Notes: generated by a model from the sequence alone, not told the origin. Numbered from the stretch's first letter, positions 49,975 through 62,399 are shown. The stretch: 64,000 bases of DNA from Epiperipatus broadwayi (GCA_028023455.1 JAQFVV010012402.1:14628483-14692482), one strand, 5' to 3'. Numbers and translations: made by a program.

Positions 49975-50606
49975 AGGATTTCTGCTTAGAATATCGGCAA
50001 TGATATTTGTAGACCCTTTACACTATTGCACCATATAGTTGTATTCCTGGAGGAACAGACTCTAGTAGACCAACCAGTTGTTCATCAGGTAGCTATGATT
50101 TAGGAATTCCTAGCTTTTGTGATCGGTCACTACAACCACCTTTGATCCTAGCAAAAATGGCCTAAACTTCTAAAAGGCACAGACAATTGTTAATGCCTCC
50201 TTTTCAGTGGCAGAGTAATTTAACTCATGTCCCCTTGACAAATGACTGATAGAGTATAACATCCTCCATCTGTTCCCCCATCTTACACTTGCAATAAAGT
50301 TACTCCCAATCCATATACACTGCTATCAGTCTGTACAATGAATGATTTAGTAAAATATAGGAATGATAGCATTATCTGTTTCATAAACCTGAATGATTTA
50401 GTGAAATATAGGAATGATAGCATTATCTGTTTCATAAACTCCCTTTTTATGTCCTCAAAGGCTTGGTCTTGCTCCCTAGACCACTTCCGCGATACATCTC
50501 TTAATAGCCTGACTAGCAGTTCACATTGCTCTGCCAACCGTTCATGAAACTTATAAAAATTGCATAAACCCAGGAGATATCGAATCTGCCTCTTGGATCT
50601 TAGCAC
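49975..50606 (-). pseudogene. Gypsy RT connection and RNase H, degraded
   Basis: On the minus strand, QIRYLLGLCNFYKFHERLAE (RT thumb/connection) is followed by WSREQDQAFEDIKREF and VQTDSSVYGLGVTL (the start of RNase H with its first Asp). NIIADILSRNP follows at about 49978-50010 (the usual N..AD.LSR end of RNase H). A 51-bp in-frame tandem duplication (50338-50440) repeats FMKQIMLSFLYFTKSF just before the RNase H start. Stops interrupt the frame. Confidence 0.85.
50338..50440 (-). repeat. 51-bp in-frame tandem duplication in dead pol
   Basis: Two adjacent copies differ by one base (gtaaaatata against gtgaaatata). In the minus-strand pol frame this duplicates 17 codons. It is a local slippage event. 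Confidence 0.92.
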
Positions 50607-50639
50607 AAAAAAATCTGATGGCTAGGACTTTATCTGGAT

Positions 50640-51160
50640 GTGGTCTCATCCCTTGCGAAATCCACCATATGGCCCAAAAACATCACTCCATCCTTTATTA
50701 GAGCACTTTTAAGTTTATCTTAATTCCCTTTTTCTTATTCTCAGTAAGGAAGATTTCTACATCTCACATATGCTTATCAATAGTCAATGAGGCTCTCAAC
50801 ACATCATCAATGTACCTCGTCATTGGCTTCTTGACTTCATCTGACAGCAGCTGATTGAGAAATCTCAGCAGCCTGGCCCCACTATTTATCAGGCCAAATG
50901 GCATTCTAATGAATTGGTATGAATATCCCCCAATATCTAAAAGCCATGTACTGCCAGTCACTTTGGATGAAGCTTGATTAGCCAGTAGCTGCCAGTCAAA
51001 TCTTTGAATTTCCCTAACAACAGTCAGGCACCATTATTCAATTTAGTTGTCTAGCATCAAGACATAATCTGATAGTTCCATTTTTTTACCACAACCAATG
51101 GATTACAGTATGAGGATGAGCATTTTGAAATGATCTCCCATTCCATCATTTGACATTTGT
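50640..51160 (-). pseudogene. Gypsy reverse transcriptase, degraded
   Basis: The clearest part (50764-50961) reads WLLDIGGYSYQFIRMPFGLI, NSGARLLRFLNQLL and MTRYIDDVL on the minus strand: the FxxMPFGL block and the YxDD catalytic box of Ty3/gypsy RT. Flanking parts are broken by stops and shifts. Confidence 0.9.
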
Positions 51161-51599
51161 TTTTGAGCCTCCTCCCTATACTAATGTGGTACAGTAGGAA
51201 TGGGATTGCAATGGATTATTCTGCTTTAACTTAATTTGCTGCTCAAAACCCTGGTTGACTCCAGGTACATCTGAAAAGACAGTTATACTTTTCAAGCATC
51301 TGCTTGAGTGCATCCTTATCATTTCCATTTGCATTCTAACCTCCTTTTTCTCTATAATCCTCTTTGTTTTCTCTTCTTCCACTTGCAGCATCCCTATTGA
51401 ACGATATAGCTTAGGTGTTATGAACTTTACTGTCTCCTTCTCACATATGACCAGTTCCATCCCAAAATCGATGACACATTTGTATTTACATCAAAAGTCC
51501 AACCCTATCAGTGTCATATATCAGATCCTTCATGATCAAGAATACATGTGATAACAGTTTTCCACTTACTTGCAACTCTGCCCATAGTTGTTTTGGTTC

Positions 51600-52590
51600 A
51601 ACTTTAGCTTTTCTGTTATTTGCCATCCTTACGTGGACTGGCTTTATTGTGAGAGTCCAAACACTAGGCTATTCTGTTATAATATGAGAATACATTTTCT
51701 CAAACAATACCGAAATTTGGCCACCAGAGTCTAAAAATGCTTTGACTTTAATCTGAACGATCCTACCATGAACACACTAAATTTCCTAAGTGTTTTCTCA
51801 CATCTTTGTAAGCTAGCTCTGTCTCCTTTTCTTTATTCCACCTCCCACCTTCCTCCTTCAAATTTATTGGTCCTATTTCTACCATCATAGACACCCTGGT
51901 TTCCCACCTTTGCCATTGCTTGCTGATTTCTACTTGCTCCAATATTAATTTCTTATGCTAAACTACCTCTCATTCTTCCTAGTATACTGATTATTTTCTC
52001 TGGCGAATTTCTGCAGATGATTCCCACAATATGTCTTTCTGATAGTTCACACGCTCCCAGTTCCGACATCCTTTGTGAAACTTTTGACCAATGATCTGAG
52101 CTTTAATATACTCTTGCTGCTCTTCATTCAAAAACATCTTCTGTAGGGCTCTGATTCTTTGAAAGTTTCTGGTTGGAATAAGTGATTCCCATCATATCTG
52201 GGCATACTCTTGGATGTGGCTGTGCACTACTATTACATTTCTATCTTTCCCTATCATATGGCTGCAAAAAAATCTCTGCTGGCTCTTTATATGTTTTCAA
52301 GATGTCTCCCCTCTATTTTGACTAACTCATTCTCTTTGCGATTTATATTGATCATTTTATGGTTTTTTTTATTCCTAAAAATAAACATGCAAGGCTTAAC
52401 TTCCCAGCCCATAGAGTACTGTGCTGCATGCCATAATTGTATGTATTCTGGCTACTCTCCCTACCATCCGTTTTATCCTATATCTTGATTCTAATTCAAT
52501 TTCTCTTTTCTTTCTTCAATGCAAATATACTGCAATGCTTTATTATTATTATTTCTTGGATTTTTATTATTTTCTACCCAACACTCTCCA
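51600..52590 (-). pseudogene. Gypsy gag and protease, degraded
   Basis: On the minus strand near 51690-51750 VKAFLDSGGQISVLFEKMYS has the LDSG active-site motif of a retropepsin. Upstream (about 51990-52190) LNEEQQEYIKAQIIGQKFHK and CRNWERVNYQKD look like the Gag end with a ruined CCHC knuckle. Earlier gag is not readable in one frame. Plus-strand open frames here (for example 52210-52738) are shadows. Confidence 0.75.
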
Positions 52591-52593
52591 CTC

Positions 52594-52616
52594 TTCGAAG
52601 CCCCACATTGGGCACA
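52594..52616 (-). promoter_or_regulatory. Primer-binding site, tRNA-Lys type
   Basis: The minus strand reads TGTGCCCAATGTGGGGCTTC, directly beside the LTR boundary. It agrees with the standard lysine site TGGCGCCCAACGTGGGGC except for changes consistent with decay of two CG sites. It marks 52619 as the inner edge of the 5' LTR. Confidence 0.85.
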
Positions 52617-52618
52617 AT

Positions 52619-54456
52619 TGTTATGGGTTATCCCAATTCCCATTACTGTTTGATTGGACAAACACTATTTCTACAAATTATTTTCTTGATATTATTATAT
52701 TTATTACTAACAAGACATCAATGAAAGAAGCCACTTAATCGACTAAGATGGCCTTAGTGTCACATAATTATTTAACATTCCCTGCCCAGTATATTTATGG
52801 AGGTCAGCCTATTCTGACTCCATGCGTCTATCCCATTCTTGCATAAGCATTGTACTGGAAGGGATGAGAAAAGCAATCATGACTTGTTAATAAATGCCCT
52901 GCCACTGGCTAGCTCACTCAGAGCGTGTGATACTTAGACTGACAGAAACATGTATAGTAAGGCAGTAAGAATCAAATTGATTCAATTATTCAATAACTAA
53001 AGCATGCATATATTTTTTAACTAAATAAATATATGAAATAACAAAAATAGAATAAATAACAGTGCTCAAATATTTAATGAACCTAATAGCATATTTATAT
53101 TTTTCTACAAACAAAATGGCTAATTATTACAAATATTAAATAATTTATCTTTGAGATGGTAAGTCTAATTTAATATAAAAAACTTATAATCTATAAATAG
53201 AATATTGAGAATGTGCATTAATATAAGTTTAGAATAATATATGTATCACTTTTGGATTCCTTGGGAAGTTTAGATTGTTCTGATTCATAAAGAAAGTGAA
53301 TGTACTTAGGAAACATTGTGGTCACAGAAATAGTTCAGAATGGATATCCTGTCATTTTTAAATTTCTGATGGCACAATCTTGCAGAGATATAGATAGATG
53401 AACAATGATTCTTATAACTTTGGATGGTTATAGGATCAGGTAGCAGCTTTTGTTTCTCCACGAAACAGTGGGATATAAATCCAGCATGCTTAGAACTTTA
53501 CCCCAACTGGTTCAAATTAGTTGGCAAATATCTTATATTTTTCTAAATCAGCTTGCAGAAATCTCTGACATTAATCATATATGGCAATGACAATAACAGC
53601 ATAAAAATTAAACTGCTCTTCTGATTTTTCTATTTATACCTCCGGGATCTGAAGTCCAGCATCTTTTGTCCTATTTTTTTTCTTTTACCAAGAAAACCTT
53701 TTAGTACGTTTCATTTTTTTTATCTCAAAAAATTTCATTAAACACTTTAAACTAAAGATCAGCATTTCAAGCTAATGTACATGCGCTTTTTTATGAATGT
53801 TAATAATAAATGAATACTTTCATTTCCAACACAAGATAAAGTCTTTGCAAAAGAATAGAATGAATCCACCTATTCTTCATGCTTTCATTTCCAGTGCTTA
53901 AGATTTGCCCATACTTAAGCATTTGGGTTGAAAGAATAGGTGGATTCATTTTATTCTTTTGCAAAGACTTTATCTTGTGTTGGAAATGAAAGTATTAATT
54001 TATTATTAACATTCATAAAAAAGCACATGTACATTAGCTTGAAATGCTGATCTTTAGTTTATTACAATTTATATACATCGAGCTATATAAATAAATACCT
54101 CATTAAACACTTTAAAAAAAAACTTGAAACAAAACCCACCGTAAAAGCATTCCATAGATAAAAATCATTTTCATTCCTTTTTTTCATCATTTACACTTTT
54201 TTTTCATTTTTATTAAAAATAAAAGTCGACACAAAATTAAATATATACATTATATACTTTTCCAGAAGATTCTTTAGGTACATTTTACTATACAACAACA
54301 TATACTCACACATATTTCATTAACACAAAGGAGCACACACACACCCCTTCAGCTAGTTTCAGCTCTTAATTTAATTAAATTTTAAAAAAATCAAATATAT
54401 ACATCTATATATGTGTGGCTACAGAATCACTAAGGGTTCAAACCTGGTTCCTGTTA
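52619..54456 (-). repeat. 5' LTR of the old gypsy element
   Basis: On the minus strand it starts TGTAACAGGAACC and ends AACCCATAACA. It is longer than its partner because of the hairpin inserted at 53752-54116. The TATA box (ggtataaatag) lies at 53630-53640. Confidence 0.85.
53736..54116. mobile_element. Fold-back insertion with 16-bp target duplication
   Basis: Arms of about 130 bp (53749-53878 and 53932-54060) are inverted copies with only a few mismatches, around a 53-bp loop. The insertion is bordered by cattaaacactttaaa at 53736-53751 and again at 54101-54116. The partner LTR lacks the insertion. A long target duplication points to LINE-type retroposition rather than cut-and-paste. A short relative of the arm occurs at 25860-25882. 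Confidence 0.88.
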
Positions 54457-57288
54457 CAGTAAGGACAATTAGCAATTTTTATTTGTAATTACACTATCCA
54501 AAACAAATAAAAAATGGTAATATTATTGTTTTTAATCTATAAAAAAATAATTTCCCAATATGTTCTTTGTAAAGTAATTTTAATAACACTTGTGTTTAGC
54601 AAATATTAATAGTAGAAAAATATTAGTTAATGCTTAATATGCATATGTGAATCAATTATAAAGGTGATGATTTTGGTTAAGTTATTTCTTATTAATATGA
54701 CAAACATATAAAAAAAACACCTTTAATCAAAAACACGATTATAATTATTGACTTTTGATATACTTTAAAGAGGTATAACTTGAAGCAGAATAGAGAGATA
54801 TTTTTAATCTTTATCTGGTTGGGAGAGTTAGGTATTGCCAATTCTTAATGAGATATACTTCTGCTCTGTTTCACAAATATAATATCCAACTCAAAAACAC
54901 AATTTAAATTATAAATAATAATTATGTTTGAAATGCTATTTTATAATATTCAATCAATTTGATTGTTTAAAATATGTAAGATATTCTTGTTAAAATTGTA
55001 AAATTATTATTGAAAATAGGTAAAGAGTTTGTATTTATTAATTTATTGTACTTATTATTCTTACTTAGTGCATTAATTATAATAATCATAATATATATTT
55101 TGTATAATAAAATTATTATTGTTATAATTTATCATGGTATCCTTGATCTCTAAATTTATTTAGGTCTCTATAAATATTTGAAATACAGACATTCTTTATA
55201 TACCTGGAGCTTAATTGTAAATATAGGAGATTTGAAGTGTGAATTCAAACCCCCTATATTTAGGTCTCTGTATTATTTTAGAGTTAATGAAAGATCTGTA
55301 AATGGCAGGAATTGCATTTGGGTTTATTACATCTATTCATTGTGTTACTCTTATTTTAATATACAGCTTCAAAGTATTCATATCTTGTACATGCTCTTGG
55401 TTATAAGTTGTAAGGTCACTGTAACTGGATTAATCAATAGCATTCATTAGGTTGTACACAAAATATCTAGCTTGGATGGTACTCATCCTTATCATTATCA
55501 AATTTTAAATGTTTGTAGGTTAGAATGTATACAATCTTAATGCCATACTTCATTTACATGTTTTATTTATTTAATTCCATTACAGTTTTTGACTTGCTCA
55601 ATTTGAGGTTTTGTGTCCTGAGAGAGGGGATTGGCTATTATTTCCAAGTCATATATAGGTCAAAAGTCCTTGACATATTTTAAAAAGTTATTTTAAAAAT
55701 CACATACCAGAAGAACACAGACTTTTTTTGTTATTGGTGTTACTGCCCCCTTTGAAGTCTCCTCCTTCCTCACTATACACTCACTGATTAACGTATTAAG
55801 TATAATTGAAATAATAAAATTTGTTTCTTCACTTTGTAGACATAGAGATGAAGTCACTTTATATAATCTTCTATATAATGCTATACGAGGTACTTTCAAG
55901 ATCTTCCAATTTTTTAAGGTTGATTAAAGAGATGAGAATACATTTTTATTACTGTCTTCAAATATCTTCAATCTTTACACTTTTTTCTCTGTAAATGTTT
56001 CTAGATTCTGACACATTTTCCATATCTGACTAAAATGCTATTAAGACTTGAAGGACCTTTTTTTTCATAGTAAATAACAATCACTTTAAATAATTTTCCA
56101 AAATATGTCAAGAAGTTTTGATTTGTCTCTTATTAAAAAATATATATATAAAGATTACACTATTTTCTTAATCTGATTAAGTTAAAAATAAACTTAGACT
56201 GACAGTATACAATTTAATGATAATAAAACTAATAAAAACAATTATTATACTATTAAGGAAGTAATATTAAATTAATTTCTCAGACTAAAAATATCAAGTC
56301 AGTATAAAAAATATGTAGCTTATCTTAACAGGCTTAGTAGAATTCCAATTAAAGTATATTACTTTTCCAAAAAAGTGACCAATAAGGGAGACAAAGAGAT
56401 CCTATTCAAGTATGATTGAAGCATGTATAAATGAGTTAAAGAAGTAATATTAAACTAATTTTTTAAGTTAAAAATGACAAAAATCAGTATCAAAAATATG
56501 TAGTTTATCTTAGCTTAATAGAATTCCAATGAAGAGCACAAAACCCTTTCCAAAAAATTTATTAATAGAGAGACAGAGATCTTAATCAAGTATGACTAAA
56601 TCTGTGTGAATGAGTTATGCGAATACTAACTAAAATAACTTCAATAGTGTTGATATTATTATAAGTTGTATATAGTTTCATAATAAATATAAAAATAAAC
56701 TAAAGGCTAAGGTAATTGTATGAAAATGACCTTCCCCATTTCCACCTCCTCTAGTGTAAAAAAAATTATATTATAATCATTTTTTGTTTTACATCGTTGC
56801 ATTGATATTCATCTGACCAACTCATATTTATGTAGAACTTTTATTTTATTGCTAATAATTAATTTATTAACCAATATCGGATTGTCAACTAGAATGGCAG
56901 GTGCCAAAAAAAGAAAAGAAAATGTTATGCTTGCTTGAAAACTTGAAAAAAAAATTGTTTCACCTATTTATTAGAATGGAAGGGCAAACTAGTTGCAGTT
57001 GTACTATAAGGTTCTGAAAATGAATGAAATTGTATATATTCATATTTGTTATACATTTCAAATTCAGAAAATAACTACTGCTTTTTAATAATAATAACAT
57101 GATTTGTATAAAATATAAATAATTTAAAACCTATATAATAATTATTACAGCTGAAAGAAATAATAAAAAAAAACATGATATTTTCTATTTATAATTTTTT
57201 TTATATACATTTTAAAAGTACATGTTTCAAATAAACTTTTAATTATTAAAACAAAAATTATATATATAAATAGTACTAGAGTACTCAC
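54457..57288 (-). other. Intron sequence between gypsy element and TTC8 exon
   Basis: AT-rich. Around 56280-56400 and 56440-56590 there is an imperfect duplication of about 150 bp (agaagtaatattaa...ttaatttt and aatatgtag.ttatctta motifs in both). Nothing coding is recognised. Confidence 0.5.
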
Positions 57289-57423
57289 ATTTTTAACATC
57301 ATTTTCATGATAAAAAATATATTCAAACAAAGGCTTGGCAAGGCTGGGTCGAACAGCATATTTTGAAAAATTAAGCCGAGCAAGATTAATAAAAGGACCA
57401 TTTGGTGTTTGCAACATACTAGC
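57289..57423 (-). CDS. TTC8: TTC8/BBS8 exon (135 nt)
   Basis: On the minus strand, acceptor TTTTTTAAG| and donor AAAAAT|GTGAGT enclose 45 codons in phase 0: ASMLQTPNGPFINLARLNFS, KYAVRPSLAKPLFEYIFYHE and NDVKN. This matches the TTC8 segment between the proline-rich linker and the first TPRs (FINL.RLN..KY...P.LAK.LFEYIF.HENDVK). It joins in phase to the exon at 43777, about 13.5 kb away. Confidence 0.95.
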
Positions 57424-59069
57424 CTTAAAAAATAAGAACATTAATTAATATGTAATGATACATTAAAAATATTCAAAAAATAGGTAAAATCTTTTCCAAA
57501 ACACAAGTTTTTGTTAAATAAACTATAGAAGGAAATAAAGAACAAATGGAGATAAAATAAAGCAAAAGGAATTTTAAATAAATAGTAGATTTTTAAATTT
57601 TTGTGTGTGTATGTGTTATTAAATTCATTTGAGAGAGTAATCACTATAATAATTAATTATATATACAAAAAGATATAAAGAAAATTGACAAAAAATTATT
57701 TGAACATTAAAACATATGTAAGTTTTAATCAAATGTTGGAAAAATTAAAAATAATTTCAAACTGAATTTATTTTTTAAGGCAATACAAATAACTTAAGTT
57801 GTTCATAAAAATTTCATTAAAAAAAACAATGAAGTTAATGAAAGGTCAAAATTATGAATCATTCAAAAAAAATTTGAGAATTTATTCCTAAAATAAAAAT
57901 GTGGGGAAAAAATAACAGATGAGATGAAGGGATGAAGGTTGGGTCTAGGACGCCATATTGAATTTTTTTAAAAACTGTCCTGAGACACAATTTTCACAAT
58001 AACTTCAGTTTTAATTATGTTAGAGCAAAAAACAATTACATTAATAGAAACTAGAAAAACTAAGGAAAACACTAAGACAAATAGTGATAACCATTTAAAA
58101 AATAAGAAAAAAAAAAAATTTCAACATCCAAAATAATTATTACATTATGGTTTGTTCATAATTTCTAATTCATCATGAACTAATTTTAAATTATATCTTC
58201 AGTTGTAATTTCTTTGTATTCCTCACAAAATTATCTTTCAAACCGTATATAATATGTCTTACCTGAGATAATCCATAGCTTCAGAATCTCCAAAAGTATT
58301 CGCTGAAAAATTCTTTATTTTTTATCTTATACCCAAAAGTTACCAAATGTCAAAGACGTCTATAATAAAAAGATTCATCCTAATAAAAGATACAAAACAA
58401 ATCATTTCCAGAAGATAGATATGCATTTGTCATCATAGCAATTGGCTTCTTGTTTATATAAAACTAGAAATTGTAGGTTACAGTCTGTATCACTGATAAA
58501 ATGAGTTTCATCTCTTCATTTTATATTTTTTTGTGTACTATCAATGATGTTTATATTCTTTATGCACACCAGTAATGCTATCTTGTTATATTTATTGTAT
58601 CACATAGATATAATTTATTTGCATATAGTCCATTTGTTAGCTATAGACTTGAAAACAATATGATAAAACATATAGCAAAACCAGACTGACTCCAAAGCAT
58701 GAGTATCAAGTCATAGGCAAGAATCAGAATTTGATTATTTGCTCGCATATGCAATCTTTCTGTACATTTGATTATTAGTTTTGTAAATCATTACTTGTAA
58801 ATACAAACATACCATATAAACATAATAATAAATAATAAATTATTAAACTTTTTGAGAATCATTATTTTTATAAAATAAGTTTATTTTTATAAAATAAGTG
58901 GATTAGAACTTACAAAATTACCATAGATATGAATTCTATATGAGCATAAATAAATATATAATTTATATAGACACACACCAACTACAAACTAAAATTAATA
59001 AAAATTAAATCATTTTTTCACATAATTAAAAAAAAAATATTATTCAAAAAATTAAAATTTTATACTTAC
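57424..59069. other. Upstream TTC8 intron, mostly featureless
   Basis: AT-rich. One exon-like segment (58263-58302) has excellent splice signals on the minus strand but no suitable reading frame; see findings. Confidence 0.5.
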
Positions 59070-59144
59070 GAGCCTGATGTTCTGATTACATTTAGGCTCC
59101 ATTGAAAGCCTTGTTTGTGAATCAAGAGTACTCTTATTCCAATA
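59070..59144 (-). CDS. Possible TTC8 upstream exon (tentative)
   Basis: The minus strand reads to a strong donor, CTC|GTAAGT, in the phase 0 needed to join the 135-nt exon. The frame ends RLSMEPKCNQNIRL, faintly like the ..RLGT that precedes ASM in other TTC8 proteins. The acceptor (CCTTCAG|ATACAC) is weak and the proline-rich repeats expected here are not seen. It could equally be chance. Confidence 0.25.
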
Positions 59145-59528
59145 AAAGTGTATCTGAAGGCTGCTACGTATTTTTTGTCTATTGCTTCGTGAAAATTACA
59201 AAATTGATAAAAAAAAAAAAAATTAAATGCGCTGCTTAATAAAAAAATTCATTAAAAATCCAAATTTCATCGGATTTTTTTGCGAAAGCCTTACAAAGCT
59301 ACATTAGACATCTATCAAATGCCCATATATCATTTGATGGCACGCTTATAGTTTTTACATCAGTAAAGAAAAAAAAACATTTCGACAGATCAAAAAAGAT
59401 GCATGGGTCACCCGCTTAATGATCCAAAGTAGTTAAATTTTTATTATTTTATTCTTTTTTATAAAATCATATTATTTTGCAAAAAGATTTTTTGAAGACT
59501 TGTTACTCAAGCAGGAGAGTAAATATGA

Positions 59529-60440
59529 TTAATACTTACCAATCATACCCCCGGTCAGACTGAGTTTTAATAAAATATAAAACTGACAGTCACATTTCCA
59601 GACTGAAGTAACTCCCCGACTGCATAAAACATGAAACATCCCATGGGGAAATTTATAACTGGTTTTAAACCAGGGTGCCATCCAATACTTAGATTGGAAC
59701 CCATGAAATGTCACTAGCATGTTTCACATGCTTGACCCATGGCTAATTCTTCACATGAGACTGGCTACCCATTTGCTTATATGAATGAAGAAAGAGAGAT
59801 GGAAAAATGACATTAATAATTAAAACAAATTTATTAAAAGATAATCATTAAATGTAATATAATAAGAAATAATAAAATATAAACACATTAGATAGTATAC
59901 ACTTAACAAATTTTACATGCTTATTTACGAATTCTATTTTGACTAAAATATAAAAGTTTTAATACTGACAAAACAATATTTACCTAGGATTTATAGTACA
60001 TCTTTTTGAGCTTATTTGTGGTTTCAACATTGTCTTTAATTTCCATAGGCTGTTCAAATAGTCTTTGGTTTCCATGATAGGTATGCACAGTTCTTGGATT
60101 TTGTATATGGGTATGTACTTTTTGGTTTTTCTTTGTATGTGAGTAATCACCCCTTTGTCATCTGGTTAGTTTCTTAGTCCAGGTATTGGAAACATGAAGA
60201 AAGCTTCTTGGTGTCATGTTCTACGGCATGTCTGTTTCACTTAATTTAGGAGGGCAAATTGAAACTTCGGCAGAAGGCGAGTGAGTTAGATTAATTTATT
60301 ACAGCATTTTGCTATTGGCACATGGGAGAAGAGCGGAGAAAACGACCAAACATCAATGTTCGGTTCTAGCCAATCATTCTCTTTAATAACTTGAACTGAA
60401 CTATCTGAACTTAACTTCTCAAACTCAAAACTGAAGACAA
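59529..60440. repeat. Repeat-like segment with a minus-strand promoter motif nearby
   Basis: This is less AT-rich than its neighbours, with a palindromic tagcatgtttcacatgctt at about 59715. A 63-codon minus frame (59529-59720) is not recognised. At 60453-60465 the minus strand reads taatataaaaggc, a good TATA box, followed about 30 bases on by tcttcag. This is suggestive of an old minus-strand LTR. Confidence 0.35.
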
Positions 60441-61480
60441 TAGTGAATGTGTGCCTTTTATATTACTCTGACCTCACCTTTGCTCGAGTTTCAATCGCGT
60501 TATCATTACATTTTACCTCTAAAACAATTTAATTACAATTTACATTTCTTTATTTTCTGTTTTTTAATTTTAATTACAGAGATTAGAAATTGTTCAAGTA
60601 ATCAGTCTGAAATTTTAATCTCCAGAGCCTGATTATTTTTATACAAACTATTTTAATTAATCATAAGAAACTTTTTATTATTTTAATTAAAAACACTTTT
60701 TTCTTAAAGAGTATTTTTGACAGATCTTAAAATAAAGTATATAAAAGAAAGACAAGTTATAATTATTACTAATTCCTAACTTATCTCTAAATTTTCCCTC
60801 TATTTTTTTTAAACTATTAAATTATGATTATTTTAAATTTTAGTTTTTAATAAAAAAAACAAGTAAATTATGTAACTCATATATACACAAATGCTAATCT
60901 TCAGAGAGGATAAATGTGTGTAATAATTCTATACACACACACACTTCACAACAGTTCATTTCTCTGTACCATTCTAACAGAGCTTCTTACTCATGCACAT
61001 ACTTAACTAGATAATCTGCCATTTTATATTAGTGAGATTTCTGCATAATCTAAATGAATTAGCATATATTAAGAAAATCCAGCACACTAACAATATGTAA
61101 ATTTTCTAGAATGAACTTAATGAGAGATAATTTATTATTCATGAGTGTACAATGGTAATTACAATAAATTAAATATCTTTATTTACTACATATACATGCA
61201 TATTCATATCTGCACATACTCCGTTATATTATTATGCTTTATATGTATATATTTAGAACTCAAAAAATAGCATAATTAGAGATAAAATAAATGATAAACG
61301 TTACCCGATTTATATGTGTGTATTAAAAACTCAAGAAATAGCTTAAATGATAAACATACCAGATTGGAAAGTGATTAATTAAAAGATAAAAACAATTATA
61401 ATTAATTATATTTTAGAACATTCCACATTACAAGGAAATATATAAAAACTTGAAGATAAGGAAAATTCTGGTCTTTTTAT
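60441..61480. other. AT-rich stretch with no recognisable feature
   Basis: Only short simple repeats (acacacac near 60938) are visible. Confidence 0.5.
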
Positions 61481-61489
61481 ACTCACTCG

Positions 61490-61795
61490 CATCGTGGAAA
61501 CTACAAATACTAGAGAAGATAAAAGTAACCAAGGGTAATGAGGATTATGGAGTAACCCAGTAAACTCCACCACTGAAGATGCCAAAGCGGACCTAGGGAC
61601 TATACAAGCAACATCAGCCTTATTATAATTTGTGTATGCCTAGTCATATGTATAAATTGTAAATATATTAAGCGTGTTAGTAAATCCTTACTATTAGTAC
61701 CTTGTGGCAAATAAAGTCAGTATTTAGTTATAAAATCTTATTTCCGAATTGCTTTTATTTCTTTTGGTCTCACCACCTTTACTCCCCGATTGTAG
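61490..61795 (+). repeat. Probable LTR end upstream of a gypsy gag remnant
   Basis: This block directly precedes the gag remnant. It includes a polyadenylation-type motif (ggcaaataaagtc near 61708) and a less AT-rich end (ctcaccacctttactccccg). It is plausible as the R-U5 part of an LTR. The boundary and primer site are not clear. Confidence 0.35.
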
Positions 61796-61950
61796 TATTC
61801 ATGGTGGCTGTATACAGCAGAAAACTGGTGCAGTCTTGACAGGATAGAATTTAACTTGTAATTTTGTATTGCAATATAATTTATTATAAAGTCAGAAATC
61901 ATGGTGGAAATTTTTTTTTACTTATTAGTTATTCGGATTAAGAGTTAAAA

Positions 61951-62345
61951 TGATGACTGTGCTGCAGGTGACAATAAGTAAGTTTAACGTAAATAGTCCT
62001 GTTGATTGGTCAATTTATCTCAAAAGAATTGAGATAATGGAACTGTCTGCGACCCCATTAAAGTTGCCATATTGTTATATTATGCCTGGCAACAAGTGAT
62101 ACAAATCCCAAATAGGTTATCTAATTACAAAGAACCAGAGTAGTAGTTGGAAAACTAAATAATTATTTTAGTTCAAAGCTCTCTAAGCACTTAGTGTGTC
62201 TATATTTTAGAAATAGATGGAAAAATAAAAGGGAAAGGATATGAGACTATGATCAATCATTGAGAGAACTAGCTAAGAGTTGTAGTAATGGTGATACCAT
62301 TGGTCTATACTACAGTAAAAATGAGATTTGCTATTTATCTTGAAA
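61951..62345 (+). pseudogene. Degraded Ty3/gypsy gag
   Basis: From ATG 61951, KFNVNSPVDWSIYLKRIEIM matches the start of many gypsy capsids (W..Y..R.E). Then, with frame changes, come DPIKVAILLYYAWQQV and SNYKEPE, and later RKNKRERI-type and YDQSLRELAKSCSNGDT segments, which match the end of the domain (Y...LR.LA..C.FG). Several stops are present. The rest of the element is not seen before the repeats at 63.06 kb. Confidence 0.65.
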
Positions 62346-62399
62346 ATAGAGGTAAGAAGTATGCTATGGTATAAAGAAAAATTAAAAAAATAACTTAAA

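Larger units (their letters stand above)
47193..54456 (-). mobile_element. Old full-length Ty3/gypsy retrotransposon, minus strand
   Basis: Diverged direct LTRs (47193 to about 48503 and 52619-54456) flank decayed gag, protease, RT-RNase H and integrase in the normal gypsy order, read from high to low coordinates. A lysine-type primer site adjoins the 5' LTR, and a short G-rich run (gcggggt on the minus strand) lies next to the 3' LTR. Each LTR carries a minus-strand TATAAATAG box. LTR divergence is far greater than in the TR-GAG element, so this insertion is older. It lies in a TTC8 intron in the same direction as the gene. Each LTR carries a different later hairpin insertion. Confidence 0.88.

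Noticed and set aside
52210-52738. Three overlapping plus-strand frames of 90-105 codons
   Set aside because: Shadows of the minus-strand gypsy gag and LTR.
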